Assembly (NCBI GenBank): GCA_038213835.1
Contig: JBBQSN010000001.1
Coordinates: forward strand, 1 to 64,000
Direction: 5' to 3'
DNA: 64,000 bases
From: JBBQSN01 sp038213835
Lineage (GTDB): Bacteria; Actinomycetota; Actinomycetes; Actinomycetales; CAWJMD01
Part shown: positions 47,096 to 56,469 of the stretch, in pieces
Layout: the number at the start of each line of letters is the position of its first letter
How positions within the stretch are numbered: the stretch's first letter is position 1
The notes under the pieces: model-generated
The model's input: only the letters and a program-made list of their open reading frames with translations
The model's database searches: none
Told to the model about the DNA's origin: nothing
Program-made: the position numbers and the translations under genes

Positions 47096-48493
47096 TCAGC
47101 CGAAGACCTCGCCCAACGCCTTGCCGAGCAGCGCCACGCCGTACCGGGCCTCGTCCTCGCTGACGGTGCAGGGCGGCACGACGTGCACCCGGTTGCCGGC
47201 CAGGAACGGCAGCAGCCCACGCCGCCTGCACGCGCCCATCAGGTCGGTGATCGGCTTGGTCGCCGGACCGGCCGCTGCGTACGGCACCACCGGCTCGCGG
47301 GTCTCGCGGTCGGCGACCAGCTCGACGCCCCAGAACACGCCGGTGCCGCGGACGTCGCCGATCACCTGGTGCTCCTCGGCGAGCGCGTGCAGGGCCGGGC
47401 CGAGGACATCGGTGCCGATCCGCGCGGCGTGCTCGACGATCCCGTCGCGCTCCATCAGCTCGATCGTCGCCACGGCCGCTGCCGCGCCGAGCGGGTGGCC
47501 GGAGTAGGTGAGGCCGCCGGGATAGGGCCGGCTGTCGAAGGTCGCCGCGACCTCGTCCGAGATCGCCACCCCGCCCATCGGGACGTAGCCGGAGTTCACG
47601 CCCTTGGCGAAGGTGACCAGGTCGGGGTCGGCGGCCAGGCCGTCCTGCCCGTCCAGCTGGTAGCCGAACCACCGGCCGGTGCGGCCGAAGCCGGCCATCA
47701 CCTCGTCCAGCACGAGCAGCAGGCCGTGCTCGGTGCACAGCCGCCGCACACCGGCCAGGTAGCCCGCGGGCGGGACCAGGATCCCGGCCGACCCCACGAC
47801 CGACTCCAGCACGACGGCCGCCAGCGTGCTCGGGCCCTCGAGCCGGATCACCTGGTCGAGGTGCGCCAGCGCGCGCTCGCACTCCTGTGCCTGCGTCGTG
47901 GCGTCGAACGGCGAGCGGTACAGGTACGGGCCGAAGAAGTGCGACACCCCGGCCGTCCCGAGGTCGGTGGCCCAGCGTCTGGGCTCGCCCGTCAGCGCCA
48001 TCGCCGTCGCCGTGTGGCCGTGGTAGCTGCGGTAGGCCGCCAGCACCTTGTGCTTCCCGGTGTGCAGCCGCGCCATCCGCACGGCGTTCTCGATCGCCTC
48101 GGTGCCGCCGTTCGTGAAGAACACCTTGGTCAGGCGGTCCCCGGGCAGGTGCTCGGTGATGAGCCGCGCGGCCTCGGACCGCACACCGACCGCGTGCTGC
48201 GGTGCCGTGGCGAGCAGCCGGTCAGCCTGGTCCTTGATCGCCTGCACCACCACAGGATGCTGGTGGCCGATGTTGGTGAAGACCAGCTGGGATGAGAAGT
48301 CGAGCAGCCGGTTGCCGTCGCCGTCCCACACCCACGAGCCCTTCCCGCCCGCGAGCACCATCGGGTCGAGTGCGCCCTGCGCCGACCACGAGTGGAAGAC
48401 GTGTGCGCGGTCCAGCTCGTAGGCGCGGGCGGCGGCGGCGCGGTCGACCTCAAGGGTCGGTGCGTCGGCCGGCGGTGTGAGGTCGTGGCTCAT
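47096..48493 (-). CDS. Class III aminotransferase (omega-amino acid type)
   Basis: 465 residues from ATG 48493. PLP fold-type I class III: FTNGGTEAIENAVRMARLHT, YHGHTATAMALTG, LLLVLDEVMAGFGRTGRWFG with the PLP Asp, and the Schiff-base Lys in VTFAKGVNSGYVPMGG. It probably transaminates an omega-amino or taurine-like substrate with pyruvate or 2-oxoglutarate. It sits between the multicopper oxidase and purD, 19 bases after the former. The exact substrate is not predictable. Confidence 0.9.
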   Translation of the reverse strand: MSHDLTPPADAPTLEVDRAAAARAYELDRAHVFHSWSAQGALDPMVLAGGKGSWVWDGDGNRLLDFSSQLVFTNIGHQHPVVVQAIKDQADRLLATAPQHAVGVRSEAARLITEHLPGDRLTKVFFTNGGTEAIENAVRMARLHTGKHKVLAAYRSYHGHTATAMALTGEPRRWATDLGTAGVSHFFGPYLYRSPFDATTQAQECERALAHLDQVIRLEGPSTLAAVVLESVVGSAGILVPPAGYLAGVRRLCTEHGLLLVLDEVMAGFGRTGRWFGYQLDGQDGLAADPDLVTFAKGVNSGYVPMGGVAISDEVAATFDSRPYPGGLTYSGHPLGAAAAVATIELMERDGIVEHAARIGTDVLGPALHALAEEHQVIGDVRGTGVFWGVELVADRETREPVVPYAAAGPATKPITDLMGACRRRGLLPFLAGNRVHVVPPCTVSEDEARYGVALLGKALGEVFG

Positions 48494-48512
48494 GAGCGCA
48501 CCCTACGGGCGG

Positions 48513-50045
48513 TCAGTGGTCGTGCGAGCCCGAAGGCGTCGAAACCGGGGCGAGCGGCGCAGGCGTGCCGGCCTGCTCGCCCGCCGCGACGACGACGAAC
48601 TGGCCCATCATCCCCTCGTCCTCGTGCTGCAGGATGTGGCAGTGGAACATGTACGGCACGTTCGGGTCGGTGTGGTCCTCGAACCGCAGCAGCAGCTCCA
48701 CCTCGACCTGGCCGGGGAGGAACACGGTGTCCTTGCGGCCCCGCAGGTGCGGAGGCGGCGGACCGCCGTCGTAGGACACCACCTCGAACTGCACGTCGTG
48801 GACGTGGAAGCTGTGCGGGGTGCCGTCCTCGTTGCTCACGACCCACCGCTCGGTGGTCCCGACCTCGACCGTCTCGTCGATCCGATTCATGTCCATCTCC
48901 CGGCCGTTGATCTGCGGCGTGCTGAGCCGGAACTCCCTCGTCACCGAGACCTCGTCGCCGGACAGGTCGTCGAGCGCGACCAGCCGCTCCGGCACCCCGG
49001 GCGAGGGACCCAGCGTGGTCGCCCCACGTAGCTGCAGCACGTCGAACGCGTCGTCGCCGCCGGCGAAGCGCTGCTGGAACGGGTCCCCGGCCACCTTCGT
49101 GGGACGGGAGACGAGCCGGACCTCCTCCCCCGGGGTCACTGCCACGACCACCTCGGCGCGTTCGCCCGGCGAGAGCACCACGTGGGACATCGGCTCCGGC
49201 GCCTCGAGCAGCCCGCCGTCGGTGGCCACCAGGTCGAACGACCTGTCGTCGTCGAGGGCGAAGTCGAAGACCCGCGAGCCGGACGCGTTCAGCAGCCGCA
49301 GCCGTACGTGCTCGGTGGCCACGTCGAGGTAGGGGGCGACGACGCCGTTGACGACGAGCGTGTCGCCCAGCGTCCCCACCGGGTTGAACACGCCCACGCC
49401 CTGGCCCAGCTCGCCGTTGTCGAGCACCTTGTCCTGCACCACCAGCGGGACGTCGTCGACCCCGTACTCGTCCGGCAGCCCGAGGGCGTCGGAGGCGTCG
49501 TCGTCGACGAGGAACATGCCGGCGAGCCCGCGGTAGACGTGGTCGGCGGTCTCCCCGTGCAGGTGCGGGTGGTACCAGAGGGTCGCGGCCGGCTGGTCGA
49601 TCGTCCAGGTCGGAGACCAGGTCTGGCCGACCTCGACCATCTGGTGCGGTCCGCCGTCCATCGCGGCCGGCAGGTGCATGCCGTGCCAGTGCAGGGTGCT
49701 GCGCTCGCCGATCTCGTTGGTGACGTCCATCCGCACCTGCTCGCCGCGACGGGCTCGCACCGTCGGACCGAGGTAGTCCCCGTTGATCCCGAGGGTCTCG
49801 TACTCTTCGCCGGTGCCGAAGTCGGTGCGACCGCGCTGCATCGTGAGGTCGAACACCCGCACGCCGTCGACCACCTCCGAGTCCGCCAGCGGGGGGACCG
49901 GGAGCGGGTTGCGGAAGTCCACCATGCCGCGCAGGTCGGAGGCGGAGGCCTGCCAGGTCCAGGTCAGCAGCCCGCCGACGGCGAGCAGGGGGACCATGGC
50001 GATGGCGGCGAGCGTGACGAGCACGCGACGGGTGCGTGGGGACAT
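48513..50045 (-). CDS. Secreted multicopper oxidase
   Basis: 510 residues from ATG 50045, chosen because a basic start and a signal-like helix (VLVTLAAIAMVPLLAVGGLL) follow. All copper motifs are present: HWHGMH, WYHPHLHG, HSFHVHDVQF and HCHILQHEDEGMM (type 1 Cys, His, Met). Three cupredoxin domains, CotA/CueO-like. It oxidises phenols or metal ions with O2 outside the membrane. No Met-rich copper loop as in CueO. It ends with a His/Asp tail. It is divergent from the LigD-type polymerase gene. Confidence 0.92.
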   Translation of the reverse strand: MSPRTRRVLVTLAAIAMVPLLAVGGLLTWTWQASASDLRGMVDFRNPLPVPPLADSEVVDGVRVFDLTMQRGRTDFGTGEEYETLGINGDYLGPTVRARRGEQVRMDVTNEIGERSTLHWHGMHLPAAMDGGPHQMVEVGQTWSPTWTIDQPAATLWYHPHLHGETADHVYRGLAGMFLVDDDASDALGLPDEYGVDDVPLVVQDKVLDNGELGQGVGVFNPVGTLGDTLVVNGVVAPYLDVATEHVRLRLLNASGSRVFDFALDDDRSFDLVATDGGLLEAPEPMSHVVLSPGERAEVVVAVTPGEEVRLVSRPTKVAGDPFQQRFAGGDDAFDVLQLRGATTLGPSPGVPERLVALDDLSGDEVSVTREFRLSTPQINGREMDMNRIDETVEVGTTERWVVSNEDGTPHSFHVHDVQFEVVSYDGGPPPPHLRGRKDTVFLPGQVEVELLLRFEDHTDPNVPYMFHCHILQHEDEGMMGQFVVVAAGEQAGTPAPLAPVSTPSGSHDH

Positions 50046-50145
50046 GTCCTCGACGCTAGGCACGGGACCGCCCCGACCCCATCGGGGACGCCCCTGACCC
50101 GGCCCGGCACCGACCCTGACCGGTGGGAGGGGGCAGACTGGCGCG

Positions 50146-51117
50146 GTGGCCGGGGACGAGTCGCTCGCGGGCGTGCCCCTCACCCACCTCGACGGGGAGC
50201 TGTTCGAGGGGGCGGGCGCCAGCAAGCGCGACCTGGTGACCTACCTCGACGGCGTGCGCGACCGGTTGCTGCCGGTGCTGACCGGCCGGGCACTGTCGGT
50301 GGTGCGGGTGCGGCCCGGTCAGAAGCCGTTCATGCAGAAGAACCTGCCGTCGTACGCGCCGGACTGGGTGCGGCACACCGACATCTGGGCCAACGCCTCC
50401 CAGCGCGAGGTGCGCTACCCGCTCTGCGACGACCGCCGCACGCTGGTGTGGCTCGCGAACCAGCGGGCCGTCGAGTTCCACCCCGCGCTGGCGCCCGCGG
50501 AGCAGGACCACGCCACCCACCTGGTGATCGACCTCGACCCGCCCGCCCGTCTCGACGGCCCGGACGGGTTCGCACTGGCCGCGCGCACGGCCCTGCTCGT
50601 GCGCGAGGTGCTCGACGCCTGCGGGCTCGGCGCAGCGGTGAAGACCAGCGGCGCCAAGGGCGTCCACGTGTTCGTCCCCGTCGACGGCTCGCAGGGGTTC
50701 GAGCAGGTCGCGGCCGCCACCCGGGCGCTGGCGGCACGTACCGAGCGGATCGACCCCGAGCTGGCGACGACGGCGTTCGTGCGGGCAGACCGTGGTGACA
50801 AGGTGTTCGTCGACTCCACCCGGGCGGGTGGGGCGACCGTCGCCGCCGCGTACAGCCCCCGCGTCCGGCCGGGGTGCCCGGTCTCGTTCCCGCTGGCTTG
50901 GGACGACCTGGCCTCGGTGACCCCTGCCGATCTCACGATCACGACCGCGCTCGGGTTGCTCGGTGACGCCGACCCGTGGGCGGCAGCGATGCCCGAGCCA
51001 CAACGCCTCCCGGACGACCTGGTGGCCGAGGGGTTGCAGATCCCGATCGCGCGGGTGCAGGCGATGCACGAGGGCAAGCGCCGCAAGCGGGCGGCCGGAC
51101 GGGAGCAGACCGCATGA
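50146..51117 (+). CDS. Stand-alone LigD-type polymerase (primase-polymerase) domain
   Basis: 323 residues from GTG 50146. Archaeo-eukaryotic primase fold as in the LigD polymerase domain: HLVIDLDPPARLDGPDGFAL holds the metal Asp pair, KTSGAKGVHVFVPV the nucleotide-binding His/Ser stretch, and DKVFVDSTRAGGATVAAAYS follows. It lacks the ligase and nuclease domains of full LigD. It may work in end-joining repair with a separate Ku and ligase. Its stop overlaps a GNAT gene (ATGA), an association worth noting. Ku is not in the window. Confidence 0.88.
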   Translation: MAGDESLAGVPLTHLDGELFEGAGASKRDLVTYLDGVRDRLLPVLTGRALSVVRVRPGQKPFMQKNLPSYAPDWVRHTDIWANASQREVRYPLCDDRRTLVWLANQRAVEFHPALAPAEQDHATHLVIDLDPPARLDGPDGFALAARTALLVREVLDACGLGAAVKTSGAKGVHVFVPVDGSQGFEQVAAATRALAARTERIDPELATTAFVRADRGDKVFVDSTRAGGATVAAAYSPRVRPGCPVSFPLAWDDLASVTPADLTITTALGLLGDADPWAAAMPEPQRLPDDLVAEGLQIPIARVQAMHEGKRRKRAAGREQTA

Positions 51118-51701
51118 CCGGGAGCGGTATCGAGGTGCGCCCCGCCACCGCGTTCGCCGACGTGGCGACGATGGTCGGCCCGAAGAAGCCCGGGTCGAGC
51201 GTCTGCTGGTGCCTCAGCCACCGGCTGGACGCGAAGACCAACACCTCGCTCACCGGGCCGGAGCGCGGCGAGTACGTGCGGCGCCTGACTCGGCGCACGG
51301 TCGCGCCCGGGGTGCTGGCCTACGACGGCGACGAGGTGGTCGGGTGGGCTGCGGTCGCCCCCCGCGCCGACCTGCCGTTCGCGCGCTCCCGCAAGATCCC
51401 GCACGTCGACGACCTGCCGGTCTGGTCGGTCTGGTGCCTGCGGGTGCGGCCCGGGCACCGTGGACGGGGCCTCTCGCACCACCTGCTGGAGGGCGCCGTC
51501 GCGTACGCGGCCGAGCAGGGCGCTCCTGCGGTGGAGGGCTACCCGGTCGACAACCGGGGCGAGAAGGTCGACCTGACGATGGCCTACGTCGGCACCCGGG
51601 CCGTGTTCGAGGCGGCCGGGTTCGTCCTGGCCTCCCGCACCGACGCCGTCTCCGGCGGGTTCCCGCGCGTCGTGATGCGTCGCGCGCTCACCGGCTCCTA
51701 G
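51114..51701 (+). CDS. GNAT-family N-acetyltransferase
   Basis: 195 residues from ATG 51114, overlapping the polymerase stop. The acetyl-CoA loop is LRVRPGHRGRGLSHHLLEGA with R/Q-x-x-G-R/G; a Trp/Cys-rich stretch SSVCWCLSHRLDAK precedes it. The target is unknown. Translational coupling to a LigD-type polymerase is unusual and may mean a shared role, or only shared expression. Its stop overlaps the convergent LLM oxidoreductase stop by 4 bases. Confidence 0.85.
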   Translation: MTGSGIEVRPATAFADVATMVGPKKPGSSVCWCLSHRLDAKTNTSLTGPERGEYVRRLTRRTVAPGVLAYDGDEVVGWAAVAPRADLPFARSRKIPHVDDLPVWSVWCLRVRPGHRGRGLSHHLLEGAVAYAAEQGAPAVEGYPVDNRGEKVDLTMAYVGTRAVFEAAGFVLASRTDAVSGGFPRVVMRRALTGS

Positions 51702-52696
51702 CCTGCCCACGCCTCCGCGATGGAGCGGTAGCTCGCGATCCGGCTGGGACGGTCGATCACCGGGGTGACCACGACGACCTCGTCGGCCTGGCTCTGCTCC
51801 TGCAGCGTGCGCAGGCCCTTGGCGACGTCGTCGGGCGAGCCGGTGACCATCCGTCCGTCGTCGCGCGGCAGGACGGCGAACTCTGGCGAGGAGGCCAGTG
51901 CCTCGATGTCCTCGGGCCGCAGCGGCTCGCGCACGCCGCGGCGCAGGTTGGCCATCGTCAGCTTCCAGCCGGCGTCGAACCGGGCCACCGCGGACGGGTC
52001 GTCGCTGGCGAAGGCCAGCACCGAGATCGCGGACCATGGCTCGTCCCGGACGCCGGGGCGGAAGTCGGCACGGTAGGTGCGCAGCGCGTCGACGGCGAGC
52101 TCGGGGCTCATGTGGTGGGCGAAGACCGTCCCCATGCCGTTGAGCGCGGAGAACCGGGTCCCGTAGCCGCTCGACCCGAGGACGAAGACGTCCGGCCGGT
52201 CCTGGACCACCGGGGCCGCGACCAGCGGACTGTACGGGTGACCCTCGGGGAAGCCGTCGCCCAGGAAGGCGAGCAGCTCGGCCACCTGGGACGCGAACTC
52301 GCCGGCGACGTCGACCTGCTGGCCGCGGCGCAGCACGTGCGCGGTGAGCGGGTCGGTGCCGGGGGCTCGCCCGAGGCCGAGGTCGACGCGTCCCGGGCCG
52401 ATCGCGAGCAGCGTGCGGAAGGTCTCGGCGACCTTGAACGGGGCGTGGTTCGGCAGCATGATCCCCGCCGCACCGACCCGGATCGTGCGGGTGGCGCCCA
52501 GCAGGTGGGCGACCAGGATCTCCGGCGCGCTGCACGCCAGGCTGGTCATGTTGTGGTGCTCGGAGACCCAGTACCGGCGGTAGCCCGCCTGCTCGACGGC
52601 GCGCGCCACCTCGGTGGCGCCGGCGATCGAGGCGGAGGGGGACTCGCCGTGCTCGACGCCGACGAAGTCCAGGACGGCCAGGGGGAGGGTGCTCAT
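51698..52696 (-). CDS. LLM-class flavin-dependent oxidoreductase
   Basis: 332 residues from ATG 52696 (an in-frame ATG 11 codons upstream is less likely). It matches the MsnO8/bacterial luciferase-like branch: LAVLDFVGVEHGESPSASIA, AVEQAGYRRYWVSEHHNM, GAAGIMLPNHAPFKVAETFR, GRVDLGLGRAPGTDPL, VFVLGSSGYGTRFSA. FMN as cofactor is likely. Physiological substrate unknown. It lies downstream of purA on the same strand with 52 bases between. Confidence 0.9.
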   Translation of the reverse strand: MSTLPLAVLDFVGVEHGESPSASIAGATEVARAVEQAGYRRYWVSEHHNMTSLACSAPEILVAHLLGATRTIRVGAAGIMLPNHAPFKVAETFRTLLAIGPGRVDLGLGRAPGTDPLTAHVLRRGQQVDVAGEFASQVAELLAFLGDGFPEGHPYSPLVAAPVVQDRPDVFVLGSSGYGTRFSALNGMGTVFAHHMSPELAVDALRTYRADFRPGVRDEPWSAISVLAFASDDPSAVARFDAGWKLTMANLRRGVREPLRPEDIEALASSPEFAVLPRDDGRMVTGSPDDVAKGLRTLQEQSQADEVVVVTPVIDRPSRIASYRSIAEAWAG

Positions 52697-52748
52697 ACCG
52701 GTGCCAACACCGTGACCCGGCTCAGGCATCCCGTCCGCGCCGACGTGG

Positions 52749-54086
<1,338 letters not shown>

Positions 54087-54097
54087 CTACCGGGCCG

Positions 54098-54703
54098 TCA
54101 GCGCGCAGTGGCACCGCCGATGACCTGCCGGACCAGCCAGCCGACGTCGCGGGCCACGACGTCGGGTGGGGCGCCGGGACGCACCACGTGGCTCAGCACC
54201 AGCCGCACGACCGCCTCGCAGGTGCGCTCGAGGTCCTCCTCGCTGATCGAGGGCGGGTCCGGCCGGTCACCGATCGCGAGCAGCAGGACGGCGGTGGCGC
54301 GACCGATCAGCTGATCGGACTCGGTGGTGAGGAAGGGCAGCAGCGAGGCGCCACCGCCGTGCGCCGAGCTCAGCACGTCCTTGAGCAGCGGGTTGTCGAG
54401 CGCCATCGTCATGACGACCTCGACCGCGCCCTCGACCGCCTCGACGAGGTCCGGGCCCGCCGCCAGCTCGGTGCCCACCGCCGTGAGGAAGGCGTCCAGC
54501 TCGCGCAGCACCAGCGCCTCGCCGAGGGCCGGTTTGCCGCCCAGCTCGTTGTAGACGGTCTGCCGGCTCACACCGACCCGGTCGGCGACGGCGCCCATCG
54601 TCACCGACGACCAGCCGCCGTGCAGCACCATGGTCACGGCAGCGTCGAGCAGCTGCTCGCGCAGCCGCGAGCGGGTCTCCTCGACGAACCGTCCCGGGGT
54701 CAC
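54098..54703 (-). CDS. TetR-family regulator of the alkane operon
   Basis: 201 residues from GTG 54703, overlapping the rubredoxin stop by 4 bases. The helix-turn-helix reads VTMGAVADRVGVSRQTVYNE. The ligand domain is helical with no close relative recognised by eye. As third gene after alkB and rubredoxin it corresponds to the alkU-type regulator of actinobacterial alkane operons. It probably represses the operon via the palindrome at 56110-56122 and responds to alkanes or fatty products; that is inference from position. Confidence 0.88.
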   Translation of the reverse strand: MTPGRFVEETRSRLREQLLDAAVTMVLHGGWSSVTMGAVADRVGVSRQTVYNELGGKPALGEALVLRELDAFLTAVGTELAAGPDLVEAVEGAVEVVMTMALDNPLLKDVLSSAHGGGASLLPFLTTESDQLIGRATAVLLLAIGDRPDPPSISEEDLERTCEAVVRLVLSHVVRPGAPPDVVARDVGWLVRQVIGGATAR

Positions 54704-54876
54704 GTGGTGCCCGCCCCCACCGGCTCGAAGTCCACCTTCTCGCGCACGGCGCAGTCCGGACACGCCCAGTCGTCGGGGACGTCGTCCCAACCGGTGCCCG
54801 CGGGGAAGCCCTCGCGCGGGTGGCCCACGGTCTCGTCGTAGACGTACCCGCAGCCGGGGCAGGCGTACGCCGTCAC
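54700..54876 (-). CDS. Rubredoxin, AlkG type
   Basis: 58 residues from GTG 54876. Iron ligands are Cys 6, 9, 39 and 42 in CPGCGYVYDE and DDWACPDC. It passes electrons to AlkB from a rubredoxin reductase, which is not in the window. The GTG overlaps the alkB stop by 4 bases and its stop overlaps the TetR start by 4 bases, so all three are translationally coupled. Many relatives have two rubredoxins; here there is one. Confidence 0.96.
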   Translation of the reverse strand: MTAYACPGCGYVYDETVGHPREGFPAGTGWDDVPDDWACPDCAVREKVDFEPVGAGTT

Positions 54877-56051
54877 GCCGAGTACCGGCGCAGCACCCGC
54901 TGGCGGTTGCGGGGGTGCAGGTTGGCACGGCTGACGTCGCCGCCGAAGTGCGCGACCACCCTGGGGTCCATCACCTTGCGCCACGCCCACGGGAGCAGGG
55001 ACAGCACGATCATGCCCGCGTACCCGGTCGGGAGCACGGGCGACTCCGGGAAGTCGCGCAGCGACTGGTACCGCCGCACCGGGTTCGTGTGGTGGTCGCT
55101 GTGCCGCTGGAGGTGGTAGAGCAGCACGTTCGTGGCGATGTTGTTGCTGTTCCACGAGTGCGAGGGATCGACCTTCTCGTACCGCCCGCCGTCCACCCGG
55201 TGCCGGCGCAACCCGTAGTGCTCCAGGTAGTTCACGCTCTCCAGCAGCAGCACACCCACCACGGCCTGCAGGACGAGGAACGGCAGCAGCCCGGGCCCGA
55301 ACACCAGGCAGAGGCCACCCCAGAGGACGACCGACATCAGCCAGGCATTGAGGACGTCGTTGCGGATCGTCCAGAGCGAGCCGTCCTTGCGGGTGAGGCG
55401 CACCTGCTCCAGCCGCCAGGCGTTGGTGAGGCTGCCGATCACGCTGCGGGGCCAGAACTCGTAGACGACCTCGCCGAGCCGCGCGCTCGCCGGGTCCTCC
55501 GGCGTGGCCACGCGGGTGTGGTGCCCGCGGTTGTGCTCGATGAAGAAGTGGCCGTAGAACGGTTGCGCCAGAGCGACCTTCGCGAGCCACTTCTCGTGCT
55601 GCTCCCGCTTGTGGCCCAGCTCGTGCGCGGTGTTGATGCCGATGCCGGCGATGCAGCCGATCGTCACGGCCAGGCCGACCCGGTCCAACAGTGGCAGGCC
55701 GAACGAGGTGAGCGCCCAGCAGCCCCACACCAGGGTCGCGTACTGGGCGGGCAGGAACAGGTAGGTGATCCAGCGGTAGTAGCGGTCCTCCTCCAACCCG
55801 GCCAGGGCGTCCTCGGGCGGGTTCTGCGCGTCGCGACCGACCAGCAGGTCGATGACGGGGACGAGGACGAGGACGAACATCGGCCCGAACCACCACAAGC
55901 CCCGCCACCCGGTGAGCTCGACCAGACCCCAGGCGGCCACGCCCAGCAGCGGGATCACCATCCCCAGCAGCCACAGGTGCCGCTTGGGGTCGCGCCAGTC
56001 GGGCGGCTGCACCTGGCCGTCGGGCTGGTTCGCGAGCACCTCGGACGCCAT
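54873..56051 (-). CDS. alkB: Alkane 1-monooxygenase
   Basis: 392 residues from ATG 56051, with GAGAGGAGG upstream. It hydroxylates n-alkanes at the terminal carbon in the membrane. The diiron His motifs are HELGHK (143-148), EHNRGHH (172-178), NYLEHYGL (274-281) and LQRHSDHH (314-321). Six membrane segments. It is first in a 4-base-overlapping operon with rubredoxin and TetR. It is not fused to rubredoxin, unlike some Nocardioides relatives. Its products could feed the fatty acid enzymes encoded at 37-43 kb. Confidence 0.97.
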   Translation of the reverse strand: MASEVLANQPDGQVQPPDWRDPKRHLWLLGMVIPLLGVAAWGLVELTGWRGLWWFGPMFVLVLVPVIDLLVGRDAQNPPEDALAGLEEDRYYRWITYLFLPAQYATLVWGCWALTSFGLPLLDRVGLAVTIGCIAGIGINTAHELGHKREQHEKWLAKVALAQPFYGHFFIEHNRGHHTRVATPEDPASARLGEVVYEFWPRSVIGSLTNAWRLEQVRLTRKDGSLWTIRNDVLNAWLMSVVLWGGLCLVFGPGLLPFLVLQAVVGVLLLESVNYLEHYGLRRHRVDGGRYEKVDPSHSWNSNNIATNVLLYHLQRHSDHHTNPVRRYQSLRDFPESPVLPTGYAGMIVLSLLPWAWRKVMDPRVVAHFGGDVSRANLHPRNRQRVLRRYSA

Positions 56052-56093
56052 CGCGGACCTCCTCTCGACAACGCCACCCCGGACGTCGGCCAT

Positions 56094-56122
56094 CTTGACA
56101 GTGAACACCTACTTGTCAAGTA
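56094..56122 (-). promoter_or_regulatory. alkB promoter with TetR-type operator
   Basis: TACTTGTCAAGTA (56110-56122) is a perfect palindrome around one central base. On the minus strand it contains TTGACA (56119-56114), a consensus -35 box; the matching -10 would be near AAGATG (56096-56091), which is weak. A second TGTCAAG arm (56100-56094) mirrors the first across 13 bases. A repressor here would block polymerase. The TetR protein of the operon is the natural candidate. Confidence 0.65.
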
Positions 56123-56364
56123 CCCGTCAGGCCTGGGGCAAGGCGGTCGTCATCGTGTTCACCGCGCACGCGGAGACCGTGGACACCTGGGCCGCGTACT
56201 GGCTGCTGGCGCGCACCGGCACCGCGGTCGCCGTGACCGGAGGCCAGGGGGAGTTGACGAGCGAGGCCCACCCGGACCCGGACCCCGGCCTGCTGGCAGT
56301 CCTGCAGGAGCGGATCAACCCGATCGTCGCCGAGCTGTGCACCTACACCCGGGCAGGGTGCTGA
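56101..56364 (+). pseudogene. Truncated paralogue of the gene at 56470
   Basis: An open frame from a GTG inside the alkB operator ends in PDPDPGLLAVLQERINPIVA, ELCTYTRAGC. This aligns with the C-terminal end of the intact neighbour (PDPDPSAVVAYRAALDELAP, DLCVFTDDGC), and VAVTGG matches VAVSGG. The cytoplasmic part, membrane helix and first half of the external domain are missing. The GTG has no proper ribosome-binding site. It looks like a remnant cut off by the alkane operon. Expression is doubtful. Confidence 0.6.
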
Positions 56365-56469
56365 CCGCACGGCCACGGGTCCGCGCGGCCGGTCGCGCAG
56401 AGAACGACCGGCCGGGCGACCTACGGTGGTGCCGGGGCCCGCGCACGGCGGGCACGGGAGAGGACCGCG

